Position numbers and translations under genes: made by a program. Positions 7,720-16,349 of a stretch of DNA of 17,459 bases are shown here, piece after piece; position 1 is the stretch's first letter; each line of letters opens with the position of its first letter. Location: positions 1 to 17,459 of the forward strand of contig CAZVUN010000052.1 of the NCBI GenBank assembly GCA_964629975.1. The letters run 5' to 3'. Below the pieces are notes generated by a model that saw only the letters and a program-made list of their open reading frames with translations, ran no database searches and had not been told where the DNA came from. The stretch comes from G020354085 sp964629975 (lineage in GTDB: Bacteria; Pseudomonadota; Gammaproteobacteria; Acidiferrobacterales; Sulfurifustaceae).

Positions 7720-8248
7720 CTAGTAGTCCGTGGCCAAGCCGACGAACGCGCCGTTGTTGGCGCGAATCACGTCGTCGTGGCTGGGTTTGGCGGTGAGCGG
7801 CGGCCGGCTCTCGCCGTCCTTGCCAATGCTGTAGAGGTCAAAAGTCGGAGTTGATCGGGACAAGGTTGCGGTCCTTGCGGACCTGGCCGCGATTCTTGGC
7901 AGTTTCGATGTTGAGGTACTGATACGGCTGCTTCCACGGGTCGAGCTTGGCGCCGAGCCCGGCCTCGGCCAGCGTCTCGGGGAAGCGACCTTGGCCTGCG
8001 CGGTAGCGCTCGAGCGCCGCTTCGATCCCGCGGATGTCGACCTTGGCCTGCGCGATGCGGGCCTTGTCGATGTATTGCTGGTAGCCGTTGTACGCGAGCG
8101 TACCGAGCACACCGAGGATGGCGATCGCGAGCAGCAGCTCGACCAGTGTCAGCGCGCGCTGATGCGCCAGGCTGAGGAAGTCGCAGCGACGGGGCGCACC
8201 GAGCCCGCACCGATGCCGGATGCGCGCCGACGCACGGCGGGCGGTCAT
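7720..8248 (-). pseudogene. GspG-like stand-alone pseudopilin, interrupted by a +1 frameshift
   Basis: The product looks like a type II secretion/type IV pilin-like pseudopilin: a basic leader, then LTLVELLLAIAILGVLG (with Glu at +5), a helical spine, and a GspG-like C-terminal part (DPWKQPYQYL, VRKDRNLVPINSDF). Frame one stops at TGA 7840-7838 after 136 residues. The expected continuation, DLYSIGKDGES to NNGAFVGLATDY, lies in the next frame and ends at TAG 7722-7720; joined, the protein is 175 residues. Skipping one T of the TTTT run at 7843-7840 restores it. The residue before the prepilin cleavage site is Ala rather than the usual Gly. The start at 8248 (MTARR) gives a long leader of about 32 residues; ATGs at 8293 and 8383 are also in frame, and none has a clear ribosome binding site. 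It may be a pseudogene, a base-call error or a recoded gene. Confidence 0.75.
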
Positions 8249-8567
8249 CGGCGCGTGGCGATTGCGGTCGTAGCGGAGAGAGCGCAAGGCCATCGACGTT
8301 GAGACAATCCGGATGCCAGTGGGGTGGACACGCCGTTCCCGGCGATGAGCGTCCGTGTTGCTCGTGACGAACAGGTCAGCCACGCGCGGCGCAGCATGCG
8401 GCTCGCGGCATGGTCGGTGTCGTGACGTCCTAGACCATCTAAGTGTAGGAGAGGATCAGCGCACCACAACCGACCTGCGGTCGCCGTCGGAAACTTGGCG
8501 CGCCCGGGGGCGGGTGCGGACCAGGCTTGCGATCGCCCGGCGCGCGCAGCGGGCCGGCGGGTCCCGA
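8249..8567. other. Intergenic stretch between ppc and the pseudopilin gene
   Basis: No convincing gene is seen in these 319 bases on either strand, although the pseudopilin frame stays open up to 8383. Downstream of ppc there is a weak 5-bp hairpin (8471-8475 with 8479-8483) that could take part in termination, but it has no U-run. On the minus strand TGGCA-N6-TTG at 8318-8305 resembles a sigma54 promoter but has T instead of C in the -12 element. No RNA gene is recognised. Confidence 0.5.
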
Positions 8568-11405
<2,838 letters not shown>

Positions 11406-11408
<3 letters not shown>

Positions 11409-11435
11409 GGCGGCGCGCGGCATGGCGGCGCGCAT
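11406..11435 (-). repeat. Short direct repeat at the ppc start
   Basis: A 12-base unit (CGCGCCGCCATG on the minus strand) occurs twice with a 15-base period, at 11417-11406 and 11432-11421. With the ATG at 11435 it produces three in-frame candidate start codons and the repeated peptide RAAM/PRAAM. Confidence 0.7.
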
Positions 11436-11469
11436 TATGCCATGGGCGCGCCGCGGCCGGCGCGTGCCG

Positions 11470-12198
11470 CTAGTGGTGCAGGATCTTGGACAGGAACTGC
11501 TGGGCGCGCGGGCTCCTCGGGCTGCCGAAGAATTCCTCCTTGGGCGCGTCCTCGACGATGCTGCCCTGGTCCATGAAGATCACGCGGTGCGCGACCTTGC
11601 GGGCGAAGCCCATCTCGTGGGTGACCACCATCATGGTCATGCCCTCGGTGGCGAGCGCCACCATGACGTCCAGCACCTCGTTGATCATCTCCGGATCGAG
11701 CGCCGAGGTCGGCTCGTCGAACAGCATGGCGATCGGGTCCATGGCGAGCGCGCGCGCGATCGCCACGCGCTGCTGCTGGCCGCCCGACAGCTGGCCCGGG
11801 TACTTGTGGGCGTGGGCCTCGAGGCCGACGCGCTTCAACAGCTGCAGGGCGCGCTCGCGGGCGGCCGCCGGGTCGCGACCCAGCACCTTGATCTGCGCCA
11901 GGTTGATGTTGTCGACCACGGTCATATGCGGGAACAGCTCGAAGTTCTGGAACACCATGCCGATGCGGGCGCGCAGTCTCGACAGGTTGGTGCGGGGATC
12001 ATTGACCGACACGCCGTTGACGCGGATCTCGCCCTGCTGGAACGGCTCCAGGCCGTTGACGGTCTTGATGAGGGTGCTCTTGCCCGAGCCGGAGGGCCCG
12101 CACACCACGACCACCTCGCCCTTGGCGACGCGCGTGCTGCAGTCCTTGAGCACCTGCACCGCACCGTACCACTTGCTGACGTGGTTGATCTCGATCAT
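11470..12198 (-). CDS. gltL: Glutamate/aspartate ABC importer, ATP-binding subunit
   Basis: A 242-residue cytoplasmic ATPase powering import of acidic amino acids. It has Walker A GPSGSGKST (34-42), the Q-loop Gln at 84 (FQNFELFPH), the ABC signature LSGGQ (137-141), Walker B ending in the catalytic Glu (LFDEP, 159-163), the D-loop SALD and the switch His at 194 (VVTHEM). These and the overall length match the polar amino acid (GlnQ/GltL) ABC family. Substrate assignment comes from the gltI, gltJ and gltK neighbours. The ATG overlaps the gltK stop in an ATGA sequence, indicating translational coupling. The same frame stays open upstream through gltK, but that extension is only a shadow of the permease. 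Confidence 0.95.
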   Translation of the reverse strand: MIEINHVSKWYGAVQVLKDCSTRVAKGEVVVVCGPSGSGKSTLIKTVNGLEPFQQGEIRVNGVSVNDPRTNLSRLRARIGMVFQNFELFPHMTVVDNINLAQIKVLGRDPAAARERALQLLKRVGLEAHAHKYPGQLSGGQQQRVAIARALAMDPIAMLFDEPTSALDPEMINEVLDVMVALATEGMTMMVVTHEMGFARKVAHRVIFMDQGSIVEDAPKEEFFGSPRSPRAQQFLSKILHH

Positions 12199-12866
12199 AC
12201 CGCGAGCCGGCGTTGCAGGCGGCGCACCAGCTGCGAGGCCGCGGAACACAGCAGGAAGTACACCGCCGCCACGAACAGGTACAGCTCCACCAGGCGTCCG
12301 TCGCGCTGGCCGATCTTGGCGGCGGCGCCGAGGAAGTCGCTCAGGCTGATCACGTACACGAGCGAGATGTCCTGGAACAGCACGATGCTCTGGGTGAGCA
12401 GCAGCGGCACCATGTTGCGAAACGCCTGCGGCAGGACCACGTACTGCATCGCCTGGCGGTAGCTCAGGCCGAGCGCGTAGGCGGCGCTGATCTGCCCGCG
12501 CGGGATCGACTGGATGCCGGCGCGGATGATCTCGCAGTAGTAGGCGGCCTCGAAGATGGTGAAGGCGATGAGCGCGGAGTAGAGCGGCCCGACCACCGGA
12601 TTGTCGGTGAGGCCGCGCAGCATGAGCGGCACCAGGAAGTAGAACCAGAAGATCACCAGCACCAGCGGCACGGAGCGGAAGAAATTGACGTACGCCCCGG
12701 CGATGTTCGCGAGCAGGCGCAGCGACGACAGGCGCATGAGCGCGAGCGCCGTGCCGAGCACGATGCCGCCGGCCACCGCCGTCACCAGCATGCGCAGCGA
12801 CAGCCACATGCCGTCGGCGAGGAACGGCAGGCCGTTGACGACCGGGCGCCAGTCGAACTCGTACAT
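12195..12866 (-). CDS. gltK: Glutamate/aspartate ABC importer, permease GltK
   Basis: A 223-residue inner-membrane permease that closely matches E. coli GltK (224 residues) from the first residues (MYEFDW) through RSVPLVLVIFWFY, EAAYYCEIIRAGIQSI, SLVYVISLSDF and IGQRDG. The EAA coupling loop that contacts the ATPase is visible (YALGLSYRQAMQYVVLPQAFR). It forms the translocation pore with GltJ. Its ATG shares one base with the gltJ stop (TGATG) and its stop overlaps the gltL start, so the three genes are tightly coupled. Hydrophobicity suggests five membrane helices. Confidence 0.95.
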   Translation of the reverse strand: MYEFDWRPVVNGLPFLADGMWLSLRMLVTAVAGGIVLGTALALMRLSSLRLLANIAGAYVNFFRSVPLVLVIFWFYFLVPLMLRGLTDNPVVGPLYSALIAFTIFEAAYYCEIIRAGIQSIPRGQISAAYALGLSYRQAMQYVVLPQAFRNMVPLLLTQSIVLFQDISLVYVISLSDFLGAAAKIGQRDGRLVELYLFVAAVYFLLCSAASQLVRRLQRRLAV

Positions 12867-13648
12867 CAGCGCTCCGCCCCCAGGTAGCCGGGCACGCGCA
12901 CGCGCCGCTCGAACCAGCGCATGAAGGCGGTGACCGCGAGCGTGATCGACAGGTACAGCACGGTCACCGCCGTGAACGCCTCGAAGGTCTGGGCGGTATA
13001 TTCGGAGATCTGCTGCCCGGTCTTGGTCAGCTCGAACAGGCCGATGGTGAGCGCCACCGAGGAGTTCTTGAACACGTTCAGGAACTCCGAGGTGAGCGGC
13101 GGCAGGATCAGGCGATAGGCCATCGGCAGCAGCACGTACCGGTAGGTCTGCGGCAGGGTGAGACCGAGCGCGAGCCCCGCGGCGCGCTGGCCGCGCGCGA
13201 GCGACTGGATGCCGGCGCGCACCTGCTCGGTGATGCGCGCGCTGGTGAAGAACCCGAGGCAGATGAAGGCGGTGAGGTACTGGCCGAGCGTGGGATCCAG
13301 CTGCTTCACCCACTCGCCGGCCGCCGGCGGCAGCAGCTCGGGCAGCACGTAGAACCACAGGAACAGTTGCACCAGCAGCGGGATGTTGCGGAACAGCTCG
13401 ACGTAGGCGCCGGCCGCGGGAGCCGAACGGTGATCCGGGAATCGGGCGCGTACCGGGCGGGCGAGCGCGCGGTTCGGTACCGTGCGCAGCACGCCCATGA
13501 CCGAGCCGAGCGCGAGCGCCATCAGCCAGGCGGACAAGGACACCGCCACCGTCCACTGCAGGCCGGCCAGCAGCCAGTCGAGGTAGGTGGCGTCCGCGGT
13601 CGGGACGCTCTGGAAGAAGATCCCCCAGTTCCAGTGATAGCCTTGCAT
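12866..13648 (-). CDS. gltJ: Glutamate/aspartate ABC importer, permease GltJ
   Basis: A 260-residue inner-membrane permease homologous to E. coli GltJ (246 residues): WNWGIFFQ near the start, LRTVPNR, YVELFRNIPLLVQ, SARITEQVRAGIQSL, the EAA loop ALGLTLPQTYRYVLLP, and the VRVPGYLG end. Between LRTVPNR and YVELFRN there are about 13 extra residues (ARPVRARFPDHRSAP) compared with E. coli, a charged insertion that should face the cytoplasm. The ATG at 13648 has no good Shine-Dalgarno sequence, and a strong hairpin ends 13 nt upstream of it. That may reduce permease translation relative to the binding protein. Pore partner of GltK. Confidence 0.94.
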   Translation of the reverse strand: MQGYHWNWGIFFQSVPTADATYLDWLLAGLQWTVAVSLSAWLMALALGSVMGVLRTVPNRALARPVRARFPDHRSAPAAGAYVELFRNIPLLVQLFLWFYVLPELLPPAAGEWVKQLDPTLGQYLTAFICLGFFTSARITEQVRAGIQSLARGQRAAGLALGLTLPQTYRYVLLPMAYRLILPPLTSEFLNVFKNSSVALTIGLFELTKTGQQISEYTAQTFEAFTAVTVLYLSITLAVTAFMRWFERRVRVPGYLGAER

Positions 13649-13661
13649 GCGCGCAGACGAC

Positions 13662-13684
13662 CCGGGGGGCCGGCGACCCCCCGG
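13662..13684 (-). promoter_or_regulatory. Strong intercistronic hairpin between gltI and gltJ
   Basis: An 8-bp all-GC perfect stem (13662-13669 with 13677-13684) encloses a 7-base loop in the 48-bp gap between gltI and gltJ. No U-run follows on the minus strand, so it is more likely an mRNA-stabilising or partial-attenuation structure than a full terminator. Such structures are known after binding-protein genes of ABC importer operons, where they raise the level of the upstream message; its role here is inferred. Confidence 0.65.
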
Positions 13685-13696
13685 CCCTGGTGTGCG

Positions 13697-14599
13697 TTAC
13701 TCGGCGGCCTTGTCGTTCGGATTCTTGAACAGCGCCGCCAGCTCCGCGCTCATCGGGAAGTTCATGTTGACGCCGCGGGGTGGGATCGGCTTCATGAACC
13801 ACTTGTCGTAGATCTGGTTGATCTCGCCGCTTCGCATGATGCCGGCGAGGGTGTCGTCGACCAGTTTCTTGAACACGGCATCGCCCTTGCGCAGCATGCA
13901 GCCGTAGGCCTCGAACGACTGCGGCTTGCCGACCACGACGAAGTCGCCCGGCTTCTTCGACTTGGCGATCTCGCCGTACAGCAGCACGTCGTCCATCATG
14001 AAGGCCACGGCGCGCCCCGACTCGACCATGAGGAACGATTCGCCGTGGTCCTTGGCGCTCACGATCTTCATGCCGAGCTTCTGCTCGGTGTTGATCTTGT
14101 TGAGGAGCCGTTCGGAGGTCGTGCCCTGCGTGGTCACCACCGTCTTGCCCTTGAGATCGGGGAAGTCCTTGATGCCGGCGTCCTTCTTGGTGAGCAGGCG
14201 CGTGCCGATCAGGAAAATGGTGTTGGAGAACGCCACCTGCCGCTGGCGCTCGAGATTGTTGGTGGTCGAGCCGCACTCGAGATCGACCGTACCGTTGACC
14301 ACGAGCGGGATGCGGGTCGAGGAGGTCACCGGGTTGAGCTTGACCCGCAGGTTCGGCGCCTTGAGCTCCTTCTTGACCGCGTCCACGATGCGCATGGCGA
14401 GGTCCATGGAGTAGCCGATCGGCTTCTGCTGGTCGTCGTAGTACGAGAACGGGACCGACGATTCGCGATGACCGAGGGTGATGGTGTTCGTGTCCTTGAT
14501 CTTCTTGAGTGTACCGGTCAGCTCCGCGGCGTGCGCGCCGGGGCCGGCGAGCACGGCAGCGAGCGCCGCGCTCAGCAGGTAAGGCAGCTTCTGGTTCAT
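13697..14599 (-). CDS. gltI: Periplasmic glutamate/aspartate-binding protein
   Basis: A 300-residue periplasmic solute-binding protein delivering glutamate and aspartate to the GltJK-GltL importer. A signal peptide with an AHA cleavage site ends at about residue 24. The mature protein carries the ligand-site segments of E. coli GltI: GHRESSVPFSYYD (Arg45), RIPLV (Arg96), ECGSTTNN (109-115), GTTSE and AKDHGESF (His185), plus SGRAVAFMMDDVLL, EAYGCMLRK and IPPRGVNMNF at the end. GGAG seven bases before the ATG is a good ribosome binding site. It is the first gene of the gltIJKL order. The frame stays open far upstream, across the DUF3775 gene and into the anion-channel gene, but that extension has no homology to the family. 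Confidence 0.96.
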   Translation of the reverse strand: MNQKLPYLLSAALAAVLAGPGAHAAELTGTLKKIKDTNTITLGHRESSVPFSYYDDQQKPIGYSMDLAMRIVDAVKKELKAPNLRVKLNPVTSSTRIPLVVNGTVDLECGSTTNNLERQRQVAFSNTIFLIGTRLLTKKDAGIKDFPDLKGKTVVTTQGTTSERLLNKINTEQKLGMKIVSAKDHGESFLMVESGRAVAFMMDDVLLYGEIAKSKKPGDFVVVGKPQSFEAYGCMLRKGDAVFKKLVDDTLAGIMRSGEINQIYDKWFMKPIPPRGVNMNFPMSAELAALFKNPNDKAAE

Positions 14600-14630
14600 G
14601 GGTGTCTCCGTAGGGTGGTTCGGGACGTAC

Positions 14631-14653
14631 GGCGGCACCCTCAGGGCGCCGCC
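14631..14653 (-). promoter_or_regulatory. Hairpin in the gltI leader
   Basis: On the minus-strand RNA, 14653-14644 can pair with 14640-14631 in a 10-bp stem (one G-U pair) around a UGA loop. It lies about 30 bases upstream of the gltI ATG and has no U-run after it, so it may be a 5'-leader structure rather than a terminator. Confidence 0.45.
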
Positions 14654-14656
14654 GCC

Positions 14657-14685
14657 ATCGTCCTGCACCCCCCGACGCGAGTCAA
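14657..14685 (-). promoter_or_regulatory. Possible gltI promoter
   Basis: On the minus strand TTGACT (14685-14680, five of six -35 matches) is followed after exactly 17 bp by GACGAT (14662-14657), which keeps only the A, A and T of the -10 consensus. Transcription would start near 14650. It is the only good -35 in the 112-bp gap between the DUF3775 gene and gltI. Confidence 0.4.
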
Positions 14686-14687
14686 CA

Positions 14688-14708
14688 GCGCAGGCGCCGC
14701 GCCTGTGC
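14688..14708 (-). terminator. Possible terminator-like hairpin after the DUF3775 gene
   Basis: A 9-bp stem (14688-14696 with 14700-14708, one G-U pair) with a 3-base loop starts 3 bases after the DUF3775 stop codon. No clear U-run follows on the minus strand (TGTTGACT), so termination would be weak or need Rho. Confidence 0.35.
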
Positions 14709-14711
14709 CGG

Positions 14712-15095
14712 CTAGTCGCAGCTGTAGCCGAGCTGGGACAGGCCTTCCTCCAGGTAATCGGCCACCAGCGGGGTCGCGAGCAGGTACTCGGCGGTGTGCG
14801 GTGTCCAGGAATCGCGCGCCTGGGCGAGCGCGTCCTCCCACTCGGCGGGATCGTAGTCGCCGCGCCCGAGCCACATGAGCGCCACCAGCGCCACCTGCTG
14901 GTCGGGCTCGAGATCGTCGATCGCGCTCTTGAGCTCGGCGAAGGTCGGGTCGTCGGCGTGATCGGCCAGCACCGCGAGCGCCGAGCTGTCACCCGGGCCG
15001 GTCGGCTCCTCGGGGATGACCACCTCTTCCTTGGCGTGAAACTGCGCGCACTTGCGAATGATCTGACAGACCACATCGGGATTGAGGTCGAGCAT
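14712..15095 (-). CDS. DUF3775 family protein
   Basis: A 127-residue acidic, probably cytoplasmic protein that fits DUF3775: N-terminal Cys- and His-containing helix (DVVCQIIRKCAQFHAKEE), DDPTFAELKSAIDDLEPDQQ, the conserved VALMWLGRGD (71-80), EWEDAL and the C-terminal YLLATPLVADYLEEGLSQLGYSC. The function of the family is unknown. The ATG at 15095 has an AGGGGG ribosome binding site 4 bases upstream, which decides the start over an in-frame upstream ATG at 15152. A perfect FNR/Anr box lies 90 bp upstream with class II spacing to a -10-like TAACGT, so induction under low oxygen is predicted. It has its own promoter context between the anion-channel gene and gltI, all on the minus strand. Confidence 0.85.
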   Translation of the reverse strand: MLDLNPDVVCQIIRKCAQFHAKEEVVIPEEPTGPGDSSALAVLADHADDPTFAELKSAIDDLEPDQQVALVALMWLGRGDYDPAEWEDALAQARDSWTPHTAEYLLATPLVADYLEEGLSQLGYSCD

Positions 15096-15150
15096 GCTGC
15101 CCCCTGCGCGCCCGCATCCATGCGAGCGACCTGTGTTGTGCGTACGAGGC

Positions 15151-15192
15151 ACGTTAGCCGCGCACGCGCGGCGCGGCCTTGATATCGATCAA
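15151..15192 (-). promoter_or_regulatory. FNR/Anr-type box and class II promoter for the DUF3775 gene
   Basis: TTGATATCGATCAA at 15179-15192 is a perfect match to the FNR/Anr consensus TTGAT-N4-ATCAA. Its centre (15185.5) lies 41.5 bp upstream of 15144. A transcription start there would place TAACGT (15156-15151, minus strand) in the -10 position with the key TA...T bases. This is the standard class II FNR-activated layout. It lies 90 bp upstream of the DUF3775 ATG and just past the 3' end of the SLAC1-family gene. Confidence 0.75.
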
Positions 15193-15216
15193 ACGACGCG
15201 CGGCCGGCCCCGGCGT

Positions 15217-16191
15217 TCAGGCCTCCTCGACACAGACCTCGCGCCGCGCCACGGCCAGCAGGGTGCGCACCGCCAGCAGGGCGAGCACGGCGCTCAGCAG
15301 CGCCAGCAGCACGTAGCCGAGGTAGCGATAGGCGGGCTGACCGGTCAGCTGCGTCATGCGCAGGGTCGCGAGCGTGAGCGCGGCGAGCGGGAACGAGTAG
15401 GCCCACCACGACAGGTAGAACTTGAGGCGCGCCAAGCGCCCGAGCTGGGCGGCGAGCAGCAGCAGCAGGAACAGGCCCGCGCCGTACAGCACGCGTGCAA
15501 AACCGTCGAGCCGCCCGCCGTTGAGGGCGACGTAGGCGAGGAAGCCGGCCGCCGGCGGCGCCACCAGGATGGCGAGCGTCGGCACCAGCTTGTCCGGCAG
15601 CGGCGGATGGAAGATCAGGCGGTAGAACACCAGCGTCAGCAGCACCAGCCAGAACACCAGGCCGACGGCGAAGAACAGCCACGCCACCTCCCAGGCGCCG
15701 TGCGGCACGGCCGCGATCGGCACGATGATGTTGCCGACCACCGGGATGAACCAGGCCGGGTTGAGGTGCTGGGTCTGCAGCTCGCGGTGATTGATCCAGT
15801 AGCTCATCACCGTCACCGTCAGGCCGAGGTGCGCGATCGCGCCCGCGATCCACAGGACGTTGGACGCATCCGGCGCCCAGTCGCGCCCGCCGATGGCGAG
15901 CAGCAGCAGCCCGATGGTGACGGTCGGGAAGAAATTGATCTTGACCGGATGCGTGAACTCGGCGCGCACCGCCTGCGGGAAGCGCACCGCCTTGGCCGCG
16001 TACAGCGCCGCGAGCAGCACGCACACCGCGGCGCTCACGACCCACAACACCCGCCCGGTGACGGGAAAGCCGGCGCGTTGCCAGGCGAGCGTGAGCCCGC
16101 CCAGGCCCATGACCGCGGCGAAGAAGCTCACCGGGAAGTTGCGCAACCGCAGCGCGGCGTCGGACAGCGGTGCGGACTCGGCAGGCGGCAC
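15217..16191 (-). CDS. SLAC1/TehA-family anion channel (TDT family)
   Basis: A 324-residue integral membrane protein of the tellurite-resistance/dicarboxylate transporter (TDT) family, related to bacterial TehA and plant SLAC1 anion channels. About ten hydrophobic helices are visible. The first is preceded by the family motif LRNFPVSFFAAVMGLGG; other recognisable parts are HPVKINFFPT, YWINHRELQTQHLNPAWFIPVVGN and LSWWAYSFPLAALTLA. The carried ion is not predictable from sequence; annotations vary between C4-dicarboxylate, tellurite and sulfite. The start is a GTG at 16191 because GGGGAGA lies 4 bases upstream; the longer frame to 16356 would add a polar Arg-rich tail not expected in the family. 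It is divergent from the pyruvate kinase gene. Confidence 0.88.
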   Translation of the reverse strand: MPPAESAPLSDAALRLRNFPVSFFAAVMGLGGLTLAWQRAGFPVTGRVLWVVSAAVCVLLAALYAAKAVRFPQAVRAEFTHPVKINFFPTVTIGLLLLAIGGRDWAPDASNVLWIAGAIAHLGLTVTVMSYWINHRELQTQHLNPAWFIPVVGNIIVPIAAVPHGAWEVAWLFFAVGLVFWLVLLTLVFYRLIFHPPLPDKLVPTLAILVAPPAAGFLAYVALNGGRLDGFARVLYGAGLFLLLLLAAQLGRLARLKFYLSWWAYSFPLAALTLATLRMTQLTGQPAYRYLGYVLLALLSAVLALLAVRTLLAVARREVCVEEA

Positions 16192-16225
16192 TGAATCTCC
16201 CCGGGCAAGCTTGCAAACGCGCGCA

Positions 16226-16255
16226 ACGTTACTGTGAGTGCGCGCCGCTTGTCGA
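16226..16255 (-). promoter_or_regulatory. Possible promoter of the SLAC1-family gene
   Basis: On the minus strand TCGACA (16255-16250, five of six -35 matches) and TAACGT (16231-16226) are separated by 18 bp. The predicted start near 16219 gives a leader of about 28 nt to the GTG at 16191. The same TAACGT -10-like hexamer occurs in the FNR-linked promoter of the neighbouring DUF3775 gene. No FNR box is seen here. Confidence 0.4.
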
Positions 16256-16349
16256 GTGCAGCCCCGCTGCCGGGCAGCAGGCCGGTCGGCTATCCTTGGT
16301 GCAGAGCGGGACGGTTCCCGCCCGCCGTACCACTCCTGGCAGGGGCTCC

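Noticed and set aside
12195..14276. Possible 693-residue fusion of binding protein and permease
   Set aside because: Only the last 223 residues (GltK) are coherent; the upstream part is an out-of-frame reading of gltI and gltJ.
13367..14878. 503-residue plus-strand open frame
   Set aside because: Runs antisense across gltJ, gltI and the DUF3775 gene; not a coherent protein.
15082..16194. 370-residue plus-strand open frame
   Set aside because: Antisense to the SLAC1-family gene; Gln/Arg/His-rich sequence is the mirror of its Leu/Ala-rich helices.
16189..16202. Cra (FruR) site near pyk based on a TGAATC half-site
   Set aside because: The second half of the palindrome is absent and the site lies at the start codon of the anion-channel gene.
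14600..16216. Long N-terminal extension of GltI
   Set aside because: The GltI signal peptide and a good ribosome binding site define the start at 14599; the extension overlaps two real genes in the wrong frame.
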